46,000 bases of DNA from the NCBI GenBank assembly GCA_003049465.1, contig PYSS01000187.1, forward strand, positions 1-46,000, written 5' to 3'. This DNA comes from Magnaporthiopsis rhizophila (taxonomy: Eukaryota > Ascomycota > Sordariomycetes > Magnaporthales > Magnaporthaceae). The notes below the pieces were generated by a model that saw only the letters and a program-made list of their open reading frames with translations, was not told the origin of the DNA and did not search any database. A program made the position numbers and the translations under genes. Shown one piece after another: positions 1-10,783 of this stretch (its first letter is position 1; the number at the start of each line of letters is the position of its first letter).

Positions 1-99
1 TGGAGGACACAGTATTGCCACTGACAGTTTATCTTGTGAATTCCATGTATATCGTACAGCTCATATTCTATATCTTATAATTCCTTTCTTCCTATGTAA

Positions 100-498
100 T
101 CCTTCTTCAAGCGGGCCGTCTGGATGGCCGACTGCAAGACCTAGTACAGGGACAACAAGCCCGGCGGCAAGGTCACGGTCCTCTGGCCGGGAAGCATGCT
201 CCACTACATGGAGGCGCTCGCGATGCCGCGCTACGAGGACTGCGACATCAGATACAACGGGCGCCGGTTCGCATACATGGGCAACGGCCTGTCCCAGGCC
301 GAGTTCAACCCGGACGTCGACGGCACCTACCACGTCAGGGACCGCGACGGCGGCGAGTCCATGTTCCTGAACCCCATGAGCACCTTCAACGTGCGCCGCG
401 ACATCGGCCCCCTGGACATGGTGAAGGGAATAGAGACGATTCGCGCGGAGGCGGCCAAGTCTTCTCAACAGAAGGTCAACTTTTCTGTTGAGACGTGA
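100..498 (+). pseudogene. C-terminal fragment of a flavin-binding (Baeyer-Villiger-like) monooxygenase, nonsense-interrupted
   Basis: The frame read from about position 100 resembles the last part of FAD-dependent monooxygenases: an aromatic/Cys segment, then GGKVTVLWPGSMLHYME, PRYED and FAYMGNGLSQ, which match the usual VT-x-WPGS-LHY and NRFAYxGNG blocks of that family. A TAG at 142-144 sits where the family normally has Trp (Cys-Lys-Thr-Trp-Tyr context), so TGG to TAG is the simplest explanation. Upstream of 100 the sequence becomes AT-rich and in-frame stops appear (97-99), with no Rossmann motifs, so the catalytic N-terminal half is missing. The frame ends at TGA 496-498. An ATG at 196 could start a 100-residue product, but that would have no FAD-binding site. 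I read this as a truncated relic. The family assignment comes from remembered motifs, not a search. Confidence 0.55.
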
Positions 499-1541
499 GA
501 ACAGACTTGTGAACAACGGGGTTTGGTCTTTCTTTTTTCGGCAGCATTTTCTCCGGGACCTACCCACCTGGTAGCTGGCTGAGTTAACAAAACGAAGCCC
601 GAGATCCTATGGAACGAGGTGCTGAAAGCATGGAAGGTTTTCGGGGAAAAATATTCAAGTGGGTGTAAATTGCTTCCGTCTGGAATCCACCCTCACAGAG
701 GTTAAAAGTGGATCTTTTAGACGAATTGATGTCGCCATGCGGCCAAGCGGGGTTCGCTAAGCTTGTTGGCGACTACCTCGATTTGTGTAATCACATGGCC
801 CCACTTGGTTGGGTACCTTAACCGCCTTTGAACGATTCCTGTTCATGGGTGGGGCGGAGCGTCCCGTGGGCGATCCGCACCTGCGAAGGGGTGGGGGCAG
901 GCGTGGTTGTTGGTAATTTCGCACCGCGTTGAAAGACGGGGCTCTGGGTCGCCTGTCCGTTGTTGGTGGAAGATATCTTCCGCGAAACGGGCCACTTGCT
1001 CACACTGGGGAAGCACGCTGCCCAGATATTTGCCTTCGGCTATATACAAATGTGGTGGAGTTGCCCATTTCGAGGCTGACGACTTCACCGATACAGGGAT
1101 GCAGAATGCCTTGGCCTCCTCACCGGCGCTTCTCTGCCCCCAGCATCAATATTGCCCCGCTGGGGTAAGGAGAAAAGCTGGCTTGCCTGGATATCAGAAA
1201 TTGTGGGCCGGGGGACAGTCTTTTCACATACGGATAACGGGTGGAAATATCAGCCAAGCGTACGATTCTTGGTCGCTGTCTCAACATGCCTCGGTGATTA
1301 GTCTAATGCATCAAAGTCTGGGCAGCCCCGCGCACGAAGCGAGTCGTTAGGGCCTGGCAGAAAAAGCAACGAGCTGGGATGCGTGCCAGTAAGACGGCTC
1401 GACGGCTGCTCTATCTATATATGATCGAAGGGCAGGACATGATGATTTGCTCTATTCTTCCTTCCTCCCAGGGCCAGAAACGAGAGAGCTTCTCAACAGT
1501 CACACTCGTTCTCAACAAGACGCGCCTCGTCAACTGCCATC
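499..1541. other. Gene-free stretch upstream of the LysM gene
   Basis: About 1 kb between the monooxygenase relic and the LysM gene. The open frames here are short, overlap on both strands and show no motif. The right end is presumably the promoter and 5' leader of the LysM gene, with a TATATA element at 1416-1421. Confidence 0.6.
1416..1421 (+). promoter_or_regulatory. TATA-like element of the LysM gene
   Basis: TATATA lies about 120 bp upstream of the LysM start codon at 1542, a usual distance for a fungal TATA box plus a short leader. It is inferred from position and sequence only. Confidence 0.4.
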
Positions 1542-2951
1542 ATGTTTCCCTCCCCGCGAGATGTCATTCTTCATGCCGTTGCCTTTGGCGCCCTGGCCTC
1601 GCCCGTGTTTGGACGGGCCGTGAGGGCTCGGGATGTCACGCCCGGCATGCCGGCCGCCCCCAACACGATCGCCAGCTGCACCTTTTGGCACGACAATGAC
1701 GGCAGCATGAGTTGTGCCGATATCCCGGCCTTTTACGTCGTCCCTCTCGAGAACTTCCTGTACTGGGTTCGTACCATCGCCTCCAGCGGAAGGAACGCGG
1801 TGATCTGCCGCCGCCACCTTTGGCACCGACTGGATGCTAACATACGTTTCCGATAGAACCCTTCCCTAACCGCTTCGTGCGAGAACTTCCAAACGGGCAT
1901 GTCTTACTGCGTTGAGGGACCCGAGGCCCCGCCTCCTCCTGCAACGCCGGCGCCCGCCACGACCACGACCACCCCGCCCGCGACAACCACAAAGCCCGGC
2001 AATGGCGTCACCACTCCCACGCCCACGCAGCCTCTCATGGTCGACAACTGCAACAAGTTCCACAAGGTCGCCCGCGGCGACGCCTGCGGCACCGTCCTGC
2101 GCGGCGCCCGCATCTCCCTCGCCCAGCTCTTCGCTTGGAACCCCTCCGTCAACGCCGACTGCTCCGGTCTCTGGGGCGACGTCTACGTCTGCGTCGGCGT
2201 TATCGGCGGCTCAGAAGGAACGCCCCCGCCGTCCGCCACCACTGCCCCTGCCCCTGACGGCGCCGTCGAGACGCCGCAGCCAACCCAGCCGGGCATGGTT
2301 GACAAGTGCGAAAAGTTCGCCTTTGTCAACCCGGGCGATTCGTGCTCGGCCATCGCAAGCAAGAACGGTATCACCCTTGAGCAGTTTATCAAGTGGAACC
2401 CTGGCGTCGGCGCCCAGTGCGAGCTCATGTGGGCCAACACGTACGTCTGCGTGGCCGTGGCCGGCTCCCAGCCCGGCACGCCGACGACGCCGAAGGACCC
2501 GGGCAACGCGATCGAGACGCCCCAGCCGACGCAGCCCGGCATGGTCGACAACTGCAACAAGTTCGACTTCGTCAAGCCCGGCGAGACCTGCTCCGGCATC
2601 GTCAGCAGACACAGCTTGTCCCTGCAGCAGTTCACCCAGTGGAACTCGGGCGTTGGGGACCAGTGCCAGACCATGTGGGCCAACACCTACGTCTGCGTCT
2701 CGGTCGTCGGCAGCACCACCCCTACCCAGCCCGACAAGCCGAGCAATGGCGTGCAGACGCCGACCCCGACCCAAGCCAACATGACTCCCAACTGCAAGAG
2801 CTTCCACCTCGTCCAGCCGGGCCAGGGCTGCTGGGACATCGCGAGCCGGTACGGTATCAGCGTGCAAACCTTTGTCCAGTGGAACCCGGCCGCGAACTCG
2901 GACTGCAGCGGGCTCTGGGCCAACACGTACGCCTGCGTGGCTGTTTTGTGA
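1542..2951 (+). CDS. Secreted protein with five LysM domains (LysM effector type)
   Basis: Two exons: 1542-1766 and 1857-2951. The 90-bp intron has donor GTTCGT, a GCTAAC branch site and a TAG acceptor, and splicing joins the frames exactly (Tyr-Trp | Asn-Pro). The product is 439 residues. Residues 1-24 form a signal peptide. Five LysM modules follow, at about 46-94, 138-190, 227-278, 307-358 and 386-439. Each has a hydrophobic/WNP core and paired cysteines near its ends (for example FAWNPSV, TYVCV). Pro/Thr-rich linkers that repeat a PQPTQPGMVD-like phrase separate them. There is no catalytic domain, so this is a binding protein. LysM modules bind chitin and N-acetylglucosamine oligomers, and secreted fungal LysM proteins are known to shield hyphae or sequester chitin fragments; that role here is inference. 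Modules 2-5 resemble each other closely, and the first is the most divergent. The ATG at 1542 is chosen because it begins a good signal peptide. Confidence 0.93.
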
Positions 2952-3338
2952 TCACGTTTTGGAAAAAAAAAAAGGGCGCCTGGGTGGCAGAAATACGCCG
3001 AAAGGATTTAACGTAATAGTATGTAATAATATACGTTAATTCAGGGTATCGAATGCGTGTTAGTAATGTTGGCTTGCGGCGTAGCGCCGTTATATCCCCC
3101 ACTGTCACGGTGCGATCCCTTGTAAGGGCCAGGCGGGGTCGTAGTCCCAGCTACAACAACGTTCCTCTTTTGCCTTGGTGGTACATTGGGTCTACCTTGG
3201 CTTAGCCCCGTGTCAGGCCTCGCGTGCACAAATATAGGTTTGTGCACCTCCCTTTATTCGATAAGGCCTTAATAAAAAAGAGAGAAGGGGGAGAGAGAGA
3301 GAGAGATAATGCTTCTTGTTCTGCTATTTCCAGGAGTA
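2952..3338. other. Intergenic 3' region of the LysM gene with a small hairpin and GA repeat
   Basis: No gene seen. It contains a 10-A tract just after the stop codon, a hairpin at 3224-3247 and a GA dinucleotide repeat around 3290-3306. Confidence 0.5.
3224..3247. repeat. Short perfect inverted repeat (hairpin)
   Basis: GTGCACAAA at 3224-3232 is the exact reverse complement of TTTGTGCAC at 3239-3247, with a 6-base loop. It lies about 270 bp past the LysM stop codon. Its function is unknown; it may be only a local palindrome. Confidence 0.5.
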
Positions 3339-4143
3339 TCAGCCAGAGCAGCCGTCAGACACTACAGGCCGCCCTTGTGGTCTTCCTCTTGGCGAGCTGC
3401 CAACAGACGCTTTTTGTTCTCCTGGGAAAAAAAAAAACAGACCAAACTGGTGGTCCCGTAGCCCGTGGTCGCCTCTGCCGGCGCAGCCGGCCAATCTCGT
3501 CGTCTTTGCAGTAGGCGTTAATCTCGGCGCCGTCAGGGGCGGGCCGCGAAGCGGAGAAGGGCCGGGCGGGCACGCATCGCATAGACTCGGCAAATCGGGC
3601 TGCCACCTAGCCGTCGGGGGCGCCGACTGCATCACGCCAACCGCACGTGCTATCTGTGTCGCCTTCTCCTTCAAGTAACGCCGCACCTGTTGCATTTCTT
3701 GCCGTTCCTGCCACAGCCCCGCAATAACTTCGTCCACCTCGGAATGGGACCAGGTCACTTTCTCCGGTGCAAGTCACCGAGTGGGCCTCCAATTCCCAGG
3801 ATAGAGCTGGGCATCGGCTCGTCAGGCATCTGGTTGCCGTGATGCTGTTGGCGATTCTGCGCATACGTCCGATAGTCCTAGCTTGCACCACTGGCGGTAG
3901 GTTCCGGAGTGCGTCTATTGGGTCAAGGCCCACAGGAATGTCGCGGTGGCGCCTGCGATGGTTCTGCTTGCCATCGTCGTACATGCCAAGCGGGCGGGCC
4001 AGCAAATTCCACTCCATCCTGTCTGGCTGTGGCTCCGGCACGTCCGCTCTTGGCCTTCCGTTCTGGTCAACGACGTTGGCGAGATGACTTGCAGATCCTG
4101 GAAAGTTGTAATCAGCAGGTGAACCCTGCGTAAAATAATACAC
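3339..4143 (-). pseudogene. Unidentified, possibly frameshifted minus-strand coding relic
   Basis: Two overlapping minus-strand frames (4143 to 3607 and 3758 to 3339) look protein-like where they meet. The first carries a Pro/Arg-rich stretch and a segment ending ARTIGRMRRIANSITATR. A short coding-like piece in a second frame follows (MPDEPMPSSILGIGGPLGD). Then a third frame continues with an amphipathic helix (SEVDEVIAGLWQERQEMQQ). Reading them as one protein needs two frame changes with no intron signal between them, which suggests a decayed gene. I do not recognise a family, and the open frames could partly be chance. The downstream portion becomes low-complexity and is probably not coding. 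Confidence 0.25.
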
Positions 4144-4707
4144 CTGCCAATAAGAATCCGAACGGGGATCGTATTTTTAAGAACGGAGCGTCGAATGGCT
4201 TACCAGATACAAAACATGATTAACAGGGTAACGAGCGTGTGTATAAAACGAAAAAGGTGGTGGAAAAATAATGTTAAGGTAAAAAGTGAACAAAAGATTC
4301 AAAGATACCCGGGAGTGCTCGCGTTACCAATTTGATATTTCTACCAATATTTAAAAACGTAATAAATTTTGTTAAACGCGACCAAAAAACCATTTGGATA
4401 TCGGCGTTAAGCGTTTAACAAAATGTTTTTCGATATCATTACTAGCTAATAACCATACACCAAGGGCATTTATTGTGCCGACACGATTCGGCGAGGCACA
4501 GCGCGCACATGCCGTCCTCACGAATATTAGCGTAGCTGCAAATACAGCACTGCCACGTACCGGGTCTGTACACACGTCCAGGTCCCCTGTCCATAATTAC
4601 ATGTCCCAAATGGAACGTAGTTAGCGATACTGCTTTCTAAACTTTTGCCACCTGGACCTCTTTTCTTTTTTTTTGTTGATCCCATTATGGATTTGCTTTT
4701 CTTCTTC
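4144..4707. other. AT-rich intergenic island
   Basis: About 560 bp that is clearly more AT-rich than its GC-rich surroundings, especially 4240-4480. No coding potential was seen. It contains the perfect 14-bp inverted repeat described separately. Such islands in fungi often mark old repeats changed by RIP, but no element is recognisable here. Confidence 0.5.
4366..4424. repeat. Perfect 14-bp inverted repeat in the AT-rich island
   Basis: ATTTTGTTAAACGC at 4366-4379 is the exact reverse complement of GCGTTTAACAAAAT at 4411-4424, with a 31-base spacer. It could form a hairpin or be the ends of a tiny degraded mobile element. No transposase or target-site duplication is visible. Confidence 0.6.
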
Positions 4708-6356
4708 TTACCCTCTGGTTGGACGGTAACCTATAGTTCCGATCTTGGGTGACGTTGCTTCCGTCTCCCCTTCCGGCTGCGTTTTCAGCAGCCTGACACG
4801 CTGGAAGTCTGAAGGTTCGCACCCGGATGCCGTAGTGCGCCCAGGAGCTGGCCTGCTCATCTTTGTTCCTCGTGGATCTTGCTGGAAAGCTTCCATCATG
4901 CCGTTGTTTTCGTCGTCGTCTTCCAACTCGAAGATCCGTCCGTTGCTTTCCGAAACACGGAACCACATCCCACAGCTCTTCAACTTGCTATTGTTGGGGG
5001 TCAGAAACGCCACGGGGACAAGAGATAGAATTCACCACCATCCGGTGGCCTAAATGAGAAGAAAAGAGAAACGAGACAAAAAAAAAAGTATAACCGGGAA
5101 ACACTTACCACTGCACAGGTATTTCTTCCATGCCGACTATCGCCGAGTGACATCGAGGGCACCAGCTTCTGGTCAAGTCTTGGTCCGTAGCCGCGAAAAC
5201 CATGCTCATGTTGACCTTCATGCCCCGACGGAGCCACGCCTTCGGCGGTCGGGACCGATCCAAATCCCTCCCGGAGCAGTCGTCTTCCAGCGCATACTGG
5301 CGTCTCAGGACTTTCTCGTAGCCTTTCAACCCCAACTCCTCGAATCGCCTCCGAAGGATGTAGTCGAAATCCTAGGTTCTCTGCACGTTAGGTCTACACA
5401 TACACCATGGTAGAAAGTCAAGAGGGTTTTCAGTGTGTGGGGGTGCCGCCTCACCTGCCAGCCATATGGGCACTCCAGAGGGAGCTCTATGACGCTGCCC
5501 ATCGCGTCTTCGAGGCGCACAGGAAGACCCCTCGTCGGGTCTAGCCTCAAGCTGCGCAAGGCTATCCACCCGAAGAGACACGCTTGCAGGCTGACCAGCC
5601 CCCGGGCCATTTGCTCCAGAAGGGCTACGATCACGCAAAGGGCCACATGGGCACCTTGCGAGGTCAACGCGACAGCCTCGACCCGCTGTTCGATCGCCGG
5701 CAGGCGTCCCTCGATGGCCCGAAGCTGCCGACTCTGGTCTCGTGTGGTTACGGCTAGGCTCTCGCAAGCTTGAACCTGCCGGGAGGATATCTCATGGAAC
5801 TGGTCGAGACGGGTCATTATCGATGCGGCGTCCGCCTCCGCCGACTGCTTCGCGGCCAGGCCCGAAAGCAAGGATATGTTGTCTATCCTCTTAGAGAGCT
5901 TCTTCCTCAGGCTCTCCGCCTCATTCTTCTCCCTGACTGAGAACTCGATCTTCTTACACGCATTCTTCAGTCCGGCCTGGCCCAAAGTCGGCCCGTACCT
6001 GCTTCTGAGCCTGCCCAGCGCGTCCTGTATCAAGCCGCCGCACTCGTTGACAATGGCTACAATGTTGCGCTCGACGCCGTTCAAGTCCGCTTGGGATCCG
6101 TTCCGTTGTCGGTGTGCCGTCACAACCTACCATCAAAACGTCCAAGTCCGCACACGTCAGTAAAGATTTACGCGCAGAAAGCTAAAAGACATACAGCTGT
6201 CAGGATCCTGGCAAGCCTATCAAGTGTCTCACGAAGCTCGTGGTATTCGGCCGCGGCTCCTGCAGGGCCAGCTCCTAGGGCTTCCTTGAGTTTCCAGGCT
6301 ATCTCGCAGAGCGCGATGATGTCGCCAATGCTGCCGAACGTCAGGGCGGCAGACAT
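4708..6356 (-). CDS. Fungal ubiquitin-like-domain protein with a C-terminal Cys4 motif
   Basis: Four exons: 6356-6195, 6126-5455, 5371-5109 and 4987-4708, giving 458 residues. All junctions keep frame, with donors GTATGT, GTGAGG and GTAAGT. The N-terminus (FGSIGDIIALCEIAWKLKE, then a helical YHELRETLDRL segment) is the common fungal N-terminal helical domain seen in Sordariomycete STAND-like and hypothetical proteins. A long helical middle follows. From about residue 255 comes the fungal ubiquitin-like domain (VRLEDAMGSVIELPLE ... DFDYILRRRFEE ... YEKVLRRQYALED ... KAWLRRGMKVNMSMV). It ends in a zinc-ribbon-like Cys set at residues 349, 352, 366 and 371. Splicing is decisive: only the acceptor at 4988 restores the third and fourth cysteines. 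The molecular function of this family is not established. Such genes are often expanded in plant-associated fungi. Confidence 0.85.
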
Positions 6357-6915
6357 GGTCACGTTTTTCAAGGGGTTGCCGTCGTTGCGAGCCAACTAAA
6401 GCCGTGGTGGAGCTGCTTGGGTTTGTATATGGGCGTGTTGGGCGATCATGGTTGCAATCAACTAAATACAAGGTTCTGGTTGAATTATTGGCAGAGATGG
6501 AAAGGCAGTCAGCCACGTGCCAGCGTCAGGCTTCAAGCATAGCCATAACAACCAGCCAATGGCAAGCCGTCGCCAGCTTGCGCCGGAACAGCAGCTCGCC
6601 TTGCGGTTCGTGTATTGGTGAATCGAGCCGTCCACGAGACTCCCTGCGTGCCGCAGCCGTCGCCTAGTTGTGATGTGTACGCAGGGAGGTCAGGCTGCAA
6701 CTACGTGCAGCGATACCGCCTTTCAAGGACAAAGAGAAAAAAAAAAAAAAATGCGCTGATATTGCACTATGCACGTGCGTGTGGTATAGACACACCCCAG
6801 ATCCGTCAGCCCCATTGGGCAAAAGCCAATGTCAGATGCGGCCTCCAATCAACCATTCTGAACAAGGCTCAAAAAAAAAAAAAAAAAAAAAAAACTACAA
6901 GTGGTAGACGGTCAA
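6357..6915. other. Intergenic region between two minus-strand genes
   Basis: It holds the upstream region of the ubiquitin-like gene and the 3' flank of the aldehyde dehydrogenase. Two poly-A tracts are present (about 6740-6754, and 24 A at 6871-6894). The second lies about 20 bp past the dehydrogenase stop codon on the opposite strand. No coding sequence seen. Confidence 0.6.
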
Positions 6916-8667
6916 CTAGCGCCGCACGGCAGCGACAACCGGAGCAAGCCTCTGGGGCACGACGAAGCCGTGCATGCCGATGCAGACGGCAACCGCAAGG
7001 GCGAGCCACTTGGCCACGACGGCCCTGAAGCCGCCGCCGCCGAGGGTCAGGACGAACGTGGCCCAGTAGGCCAGCCCGCGAATCTCCCTGCCGTTGCGGT
7101 CAAAGTTGGGCCTCTTGGATGTGAGCATGGCGAGGCGGCGCAGCTCCGACATGCGGTACGGCATGTAGCGGGGGCGCAGCAGCGACTCCATCCACGAGGG
7201 GGTCTTGGCCACGATGCGGAAGTGCGTGAAGCTGTCGAACGACGCCTTGCCTCGGTACGAGCCCGTGCCCGACGTGCCCACACCGCCAAAGGCGACCGTG
7301 TTCATGGACGCGTGCGCGAACGAGTCGTTGATCGTGGCACCGCCCGACTTCATTTCCTTGAGCACTATTTTTGGGTTCGGAAACAAGACGAGATTGTCAG
7401 CGTGGGGTCTCAAAGTTTGCGTGTGATAGCACTAGGGAAAAAAAAAACAAAGAAAAAAAAAGTGGCATAAAAACTAACCCTTGTTGTTCTCGGCATCGGT
7501 GCCAAACGTGTACAGCGCGAGGGGCGTCGGGTCGACGCGGGCGGCAATCTTGATGGCGTCGGCGAGGTCGTCAAATGGCAGGATGGCAAAGATGGGGCCG
7601 AACGACTCCTGCGTCATCATGGAGTCGTCGATCGAGTCGACCAGCACGGCCGTCGGCTCCATGAACCTGGTCTCCCGGTCCATCTGGCCGCCCACGACGA
7701 TGCGACCCTTGCTCTCGTCGAGCATGGCTTTGAGGCGCAGCCAGTGGCGTTCATTGACCACCCTGCTCAGCTCACTGTGCCGCGCGCCGTCGGGGAAGAA
7801 GTCTGCGTGGGCGCTTCTGAGCTGGGAGATGAACTCGTCCACGACCGGCCGCTCGACCAGCACGTAGTTCTGCGACAGGCACACCTGGCCCGCGTTCATC
7901 GTCTTGGCCCAGAGCAGGCGCTTGGCGGCGAGGCGGAGGTCGGCGCCGCGCGTGACAAAGGCCGGGTTCCGTCCGCCGAGCTCGAGGGTCACGGGCGTGA
8001 GGTTCTCGGCGGCCTTCTTGGCGATGATCTTGCCGACGTTGACGCTGCCCGTGTAGAAGATCTTGTCCCACTTCTCGTCCAGCAGGGCCGACGTCTCCGG
8101 CACGGCACCGTTGACGACGGCGTAGGCATCAGGGTCGAGCCGCGACTCGATCATCTCGCGCGTGACCATGGCGACGGCCGGGGACAGCTCCGACGGCTTG
8201 ATGACGGCCGTGCAGCCCGCCGCGATGGCGCCGACCAGAGGGCAGAGCAGCAGCTGGAACGGGTAGTTGTAAGGGGCGATGATGAGGGCGGCGCCCAGAG
8301 GATCCTTGCGGACCTTGACGTTGTTGGCCCGGAAGATCAGCGGCACGTCAGGAGCCGGCTCGTCCTTGGCGAACTTGTCCAGCCTGTCGAGGAAGAACAT
8401 GCAGTCGTTTTTGATGAACATGATCTCGCTCAGCAACACCTCGTACTCGGACTTGCCATAGTCCTGCATCATGGCCGCGACCATCTTGGGCGAGAAGTCC
8501 TCAATGGCCCAGTAGAGCCTCCTCAGCTGCGTCTTGCGCCACTCGACATCCTTTGTCTGATGCGACTCGAACTTGGACCTGATTCTGGCGCAAGTCGAGG
8601 CGATGGTGTCGAGCGCCGTAGCCTCGAAGGCCGGGATCTCGACATTCTTGGCCGAGGTGAAAGCCAT
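6916..8667 (-). CDS. Fatty aldehyde dehydrogenase, ALDH3 type, with C-terminal membrane anchor
   Basis: Two exons: 8667-7479 and 7364-6916, with a 114-bp intron (GTTAGT donor, ATAG acceptor) and a product of 545 residues. It oxidises long-chain aldehydes to fatty acids with NAD(P)+. Visible landmarks are APYNYPFQLLL and AVIKPSE (cofactor region), the general base Glu229 in TLELGGRNP, and the catalytic Cys263 in NAGQVCLSQ, 34 residues later as usual in class 3 enzymes. MTQESFGPIFAI also matches. The spliced exon 2 continues with MKSGGATIND and GGVGTSG. The last 35 or so residues contain a hydrophobic helix (WLALAVAVCIGMHGF), consistent with a tail anchor in ER or peroxisome membranes, as in HfdA/HfdB and Hfd1-like proteins. 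The intron contains two A/T homopolymers. The stop is TAG followed shortly by another stop. Substrate range is inferred from family membership. Confidence 0.93.
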
Positions 8668-9420
8668 CTTGCTTGCGGGAAGTTGTTGTGAATGGAAGGG
8701 TAAAAAAAAGAACGTGGAAGGACGGTTCTTGAGGTGGCTGTCGCAGTTGGGGAGAGACGTCTGTCTTGTACCTGCAGGACAGCGTGTGCTTCAAATGCTC
8801 GACGATAGGTGGGCGAAGAAGAAAAAATCCAAGCCTCAACGCGAGTGCTCGGCGAACGGGATAACAGTTACGTCCAGTCTCCGATGGATGCGTCGACGTC
8901 AACCAGGGTCCCGCTGGCACGGAAAAGGCCGTTGAGCTAGGTCTCGCGTCGGCATGCGCTTTCTCCACCTTTTGGAGCCGAGGTCTAGGTCGCGTTTGCG
9001 TTTCCGAAATCCAAAATCCTAGGAAGTGGGGAAGCCAAACCACACCCATACCAGAATACGCAGCCACTCACCAATACGCATACGCTAGCTCCCCTCTAGC
9101 TATCGCCAAACGACCTGGACTGACCAGCAGAGGCTATGCGCCGATAAATGCCCAGACGGGAACTGCCTGCCACTCATTGCGTCCGAACTTGAGTCGTCGA
9201 GCTATTTTGAGCATGAGACAAGCATCAAAAGCAGTTCTGGGTGCATCGCTAGCGTGTGCGCCTGCCGACATCCATTCCTTCCGACGAAACCCTAACCTTT
9301 GATATCCACCAACACCAAAATACTGGCAGCCGCGTATTTGGTGAAGTCGGCGTATTCGGACGGATTGCCTATACTATACATAGATACAGAATATCAGGCC
9401 GTGGAGGCGGCCGCCCACCT
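8668..9420. other. Intergenic: dehydrogenase promoter and mS35 3' flank
   Basis: About 750 bp containing the upstream region of the aldehyde dehydrogenase and the 3' flank of the mitochondrial ribosomal protein gene. The scattered open frames show no recognisable protein. Confidence 0.6.
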
Positions 9421-10783
9421 CTATGGCGTTGTCAACCTGCGCGGGGCGGATGACCTGCCCCCAAAAGCCCCAACAGTCATCATGTCCTCCAGTGCTTGGC
9501 CGAGAGCCTTATCCTGAGCCGGGCCTGCTATTGACCGTTGAATCTTCTCAGTGCCGTCGACAATCTCGCCTTTTGCCCTCTTTGCCGTGTCCAGCTCGTA
9601 CGCTTGCTGGCGGATCTGCATGAGCTGCTGCCTCCTCTCCTCCGTCATACGCCATTCTTTGGGGAACGAGTATTTTGTCTTGGGCTTGTAGTGTCGCGTG
9701 TCCAGGGGTATATCCTCGAACGTATCCTTGGGGTCCTGGAGAAATGGTTGTCAGTGGTTTGCAGGGCTTCAACATGAGTGAATCGCCAGGAACGCAGGTT
9801 TAGCGGTAACAGCAATCTTACCTTGGCCTCGGCGATGAGCTTGGCAATTAGATCGCTCAGGTACCGCTTGTTCTGAGCAGGGTGCTCAAAAGACTCGCAG
9901 CTCATCTTTATTGTGCCTTTCTCGACATTGTATCTGGCGCCAGCCAGCTTCGTGAGCTTGCGCCTCTGGACGTCGGTGAGGTCGAGGTCGTCTGGGCAGA
10001 ATTCGACAACGACCTTCTTCTCGGCGGGGTGCCACTCGCCCATGTATGTGGTGTAGCGCCAGCGCAACGGCTGCTGCTCGGTCGGAGGCTCGAATGGCTT
10101 GGCTAGTTCTAGCGAGAGGGAAGGGACGCTAGCGTCAGCATTGGGGACAGCTTCAAGGCAAAAACACGTATGAGCTTACTGGAGAGGAGGGGCATCTCCC
10201 AGATAGCAATGCGCGCATACTCGCGCATATCTCGGTGGTCTTCCAGCTTAGCATGAGCCGCGGGCATGATGTCGTCCTCCTCGAAGTCGTCAGAGGTCTC
10301 CTCGTCCACTATCACATCCTCGTCCGTCGCGTCCTCGTTCCAAAAGTCGAATTGCTTGGGCTTGAAGGCGTTGTATGATCTGTTGAGTGCAGTCACGCTC
10401 CTGCGAAGCTTCTCCACGGGGCCGCCCAGGAACTGCATGCCGCGCTTCTCGTCGTATCCGGCCTGCTCGCGCTCCTCGGGCGTTGTCGCCAGCATAACGG
10501 CGTCGTGCAGGGTCTTGAGACTGGGTTGCCGTAACAGGTCCATCTCCTCCTCGAGCGGCTCGAACGGTTGGAGTTTGCCGCTCTTTTTCTGGCCACCACC
10601 ATCTCCATCGGCTTCTGGGGCGCTCCTAGCCTGCGTGCTCGAGATTGGTCGCCTCGGGACGATCGGGAGGGCTGCTACTGCGGCGGCGGCGGCGGTCGTG
10701 GTCGATGTTCGTCCTCGTCCTCTTGGCGCAAAGCCTTTACTCCCGGCACGCAAGCACCACCTCAGAGGAGCAGCAGACGCCAT
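9421..10783 (-). CDS. rsm24: Mitochondrial small-subunit ribosomal protein mS35 (Rsm24 type)
   Basis: Three exons: 10783-10180, 10108-9822 and 9735-9421, giving 401 residues. Introns of 71 and 86 bp carry GTAAGC/GTAAGA donors, and all phases join. The N-terminus is Ala/Arg-rich with RRPISSTQAR, typical of a mitochondrial targeting sequence. An acidic stretch follows, and then the conserved core spans exons 1-2: EYARIAIWEMPLLSKLAKPF, RWRYTTYMGEWHPAEKKVVV, DLDLTDVQRRKLTKLAG and YNVEKGTIKMSCE. Exon 3 has the family's C-terminal basic helix (PKEWRMTEERRQQLMQIRQ). The product belongs to the mitochondrial small ribosomal subunit and so is needed to translate mtDNA-encoded respiratory subunits. It is divergent from ALG13, sharing about 650 bp of upstream sequence. 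The stop is TAG. Confidence 0.9.

Noticed and set aside
7744..8691. 315-codon plus-strand frame opposite the aldehyde dehydrogenase
   Set aside because: Antisense shadow of a conserved gene; no motif.
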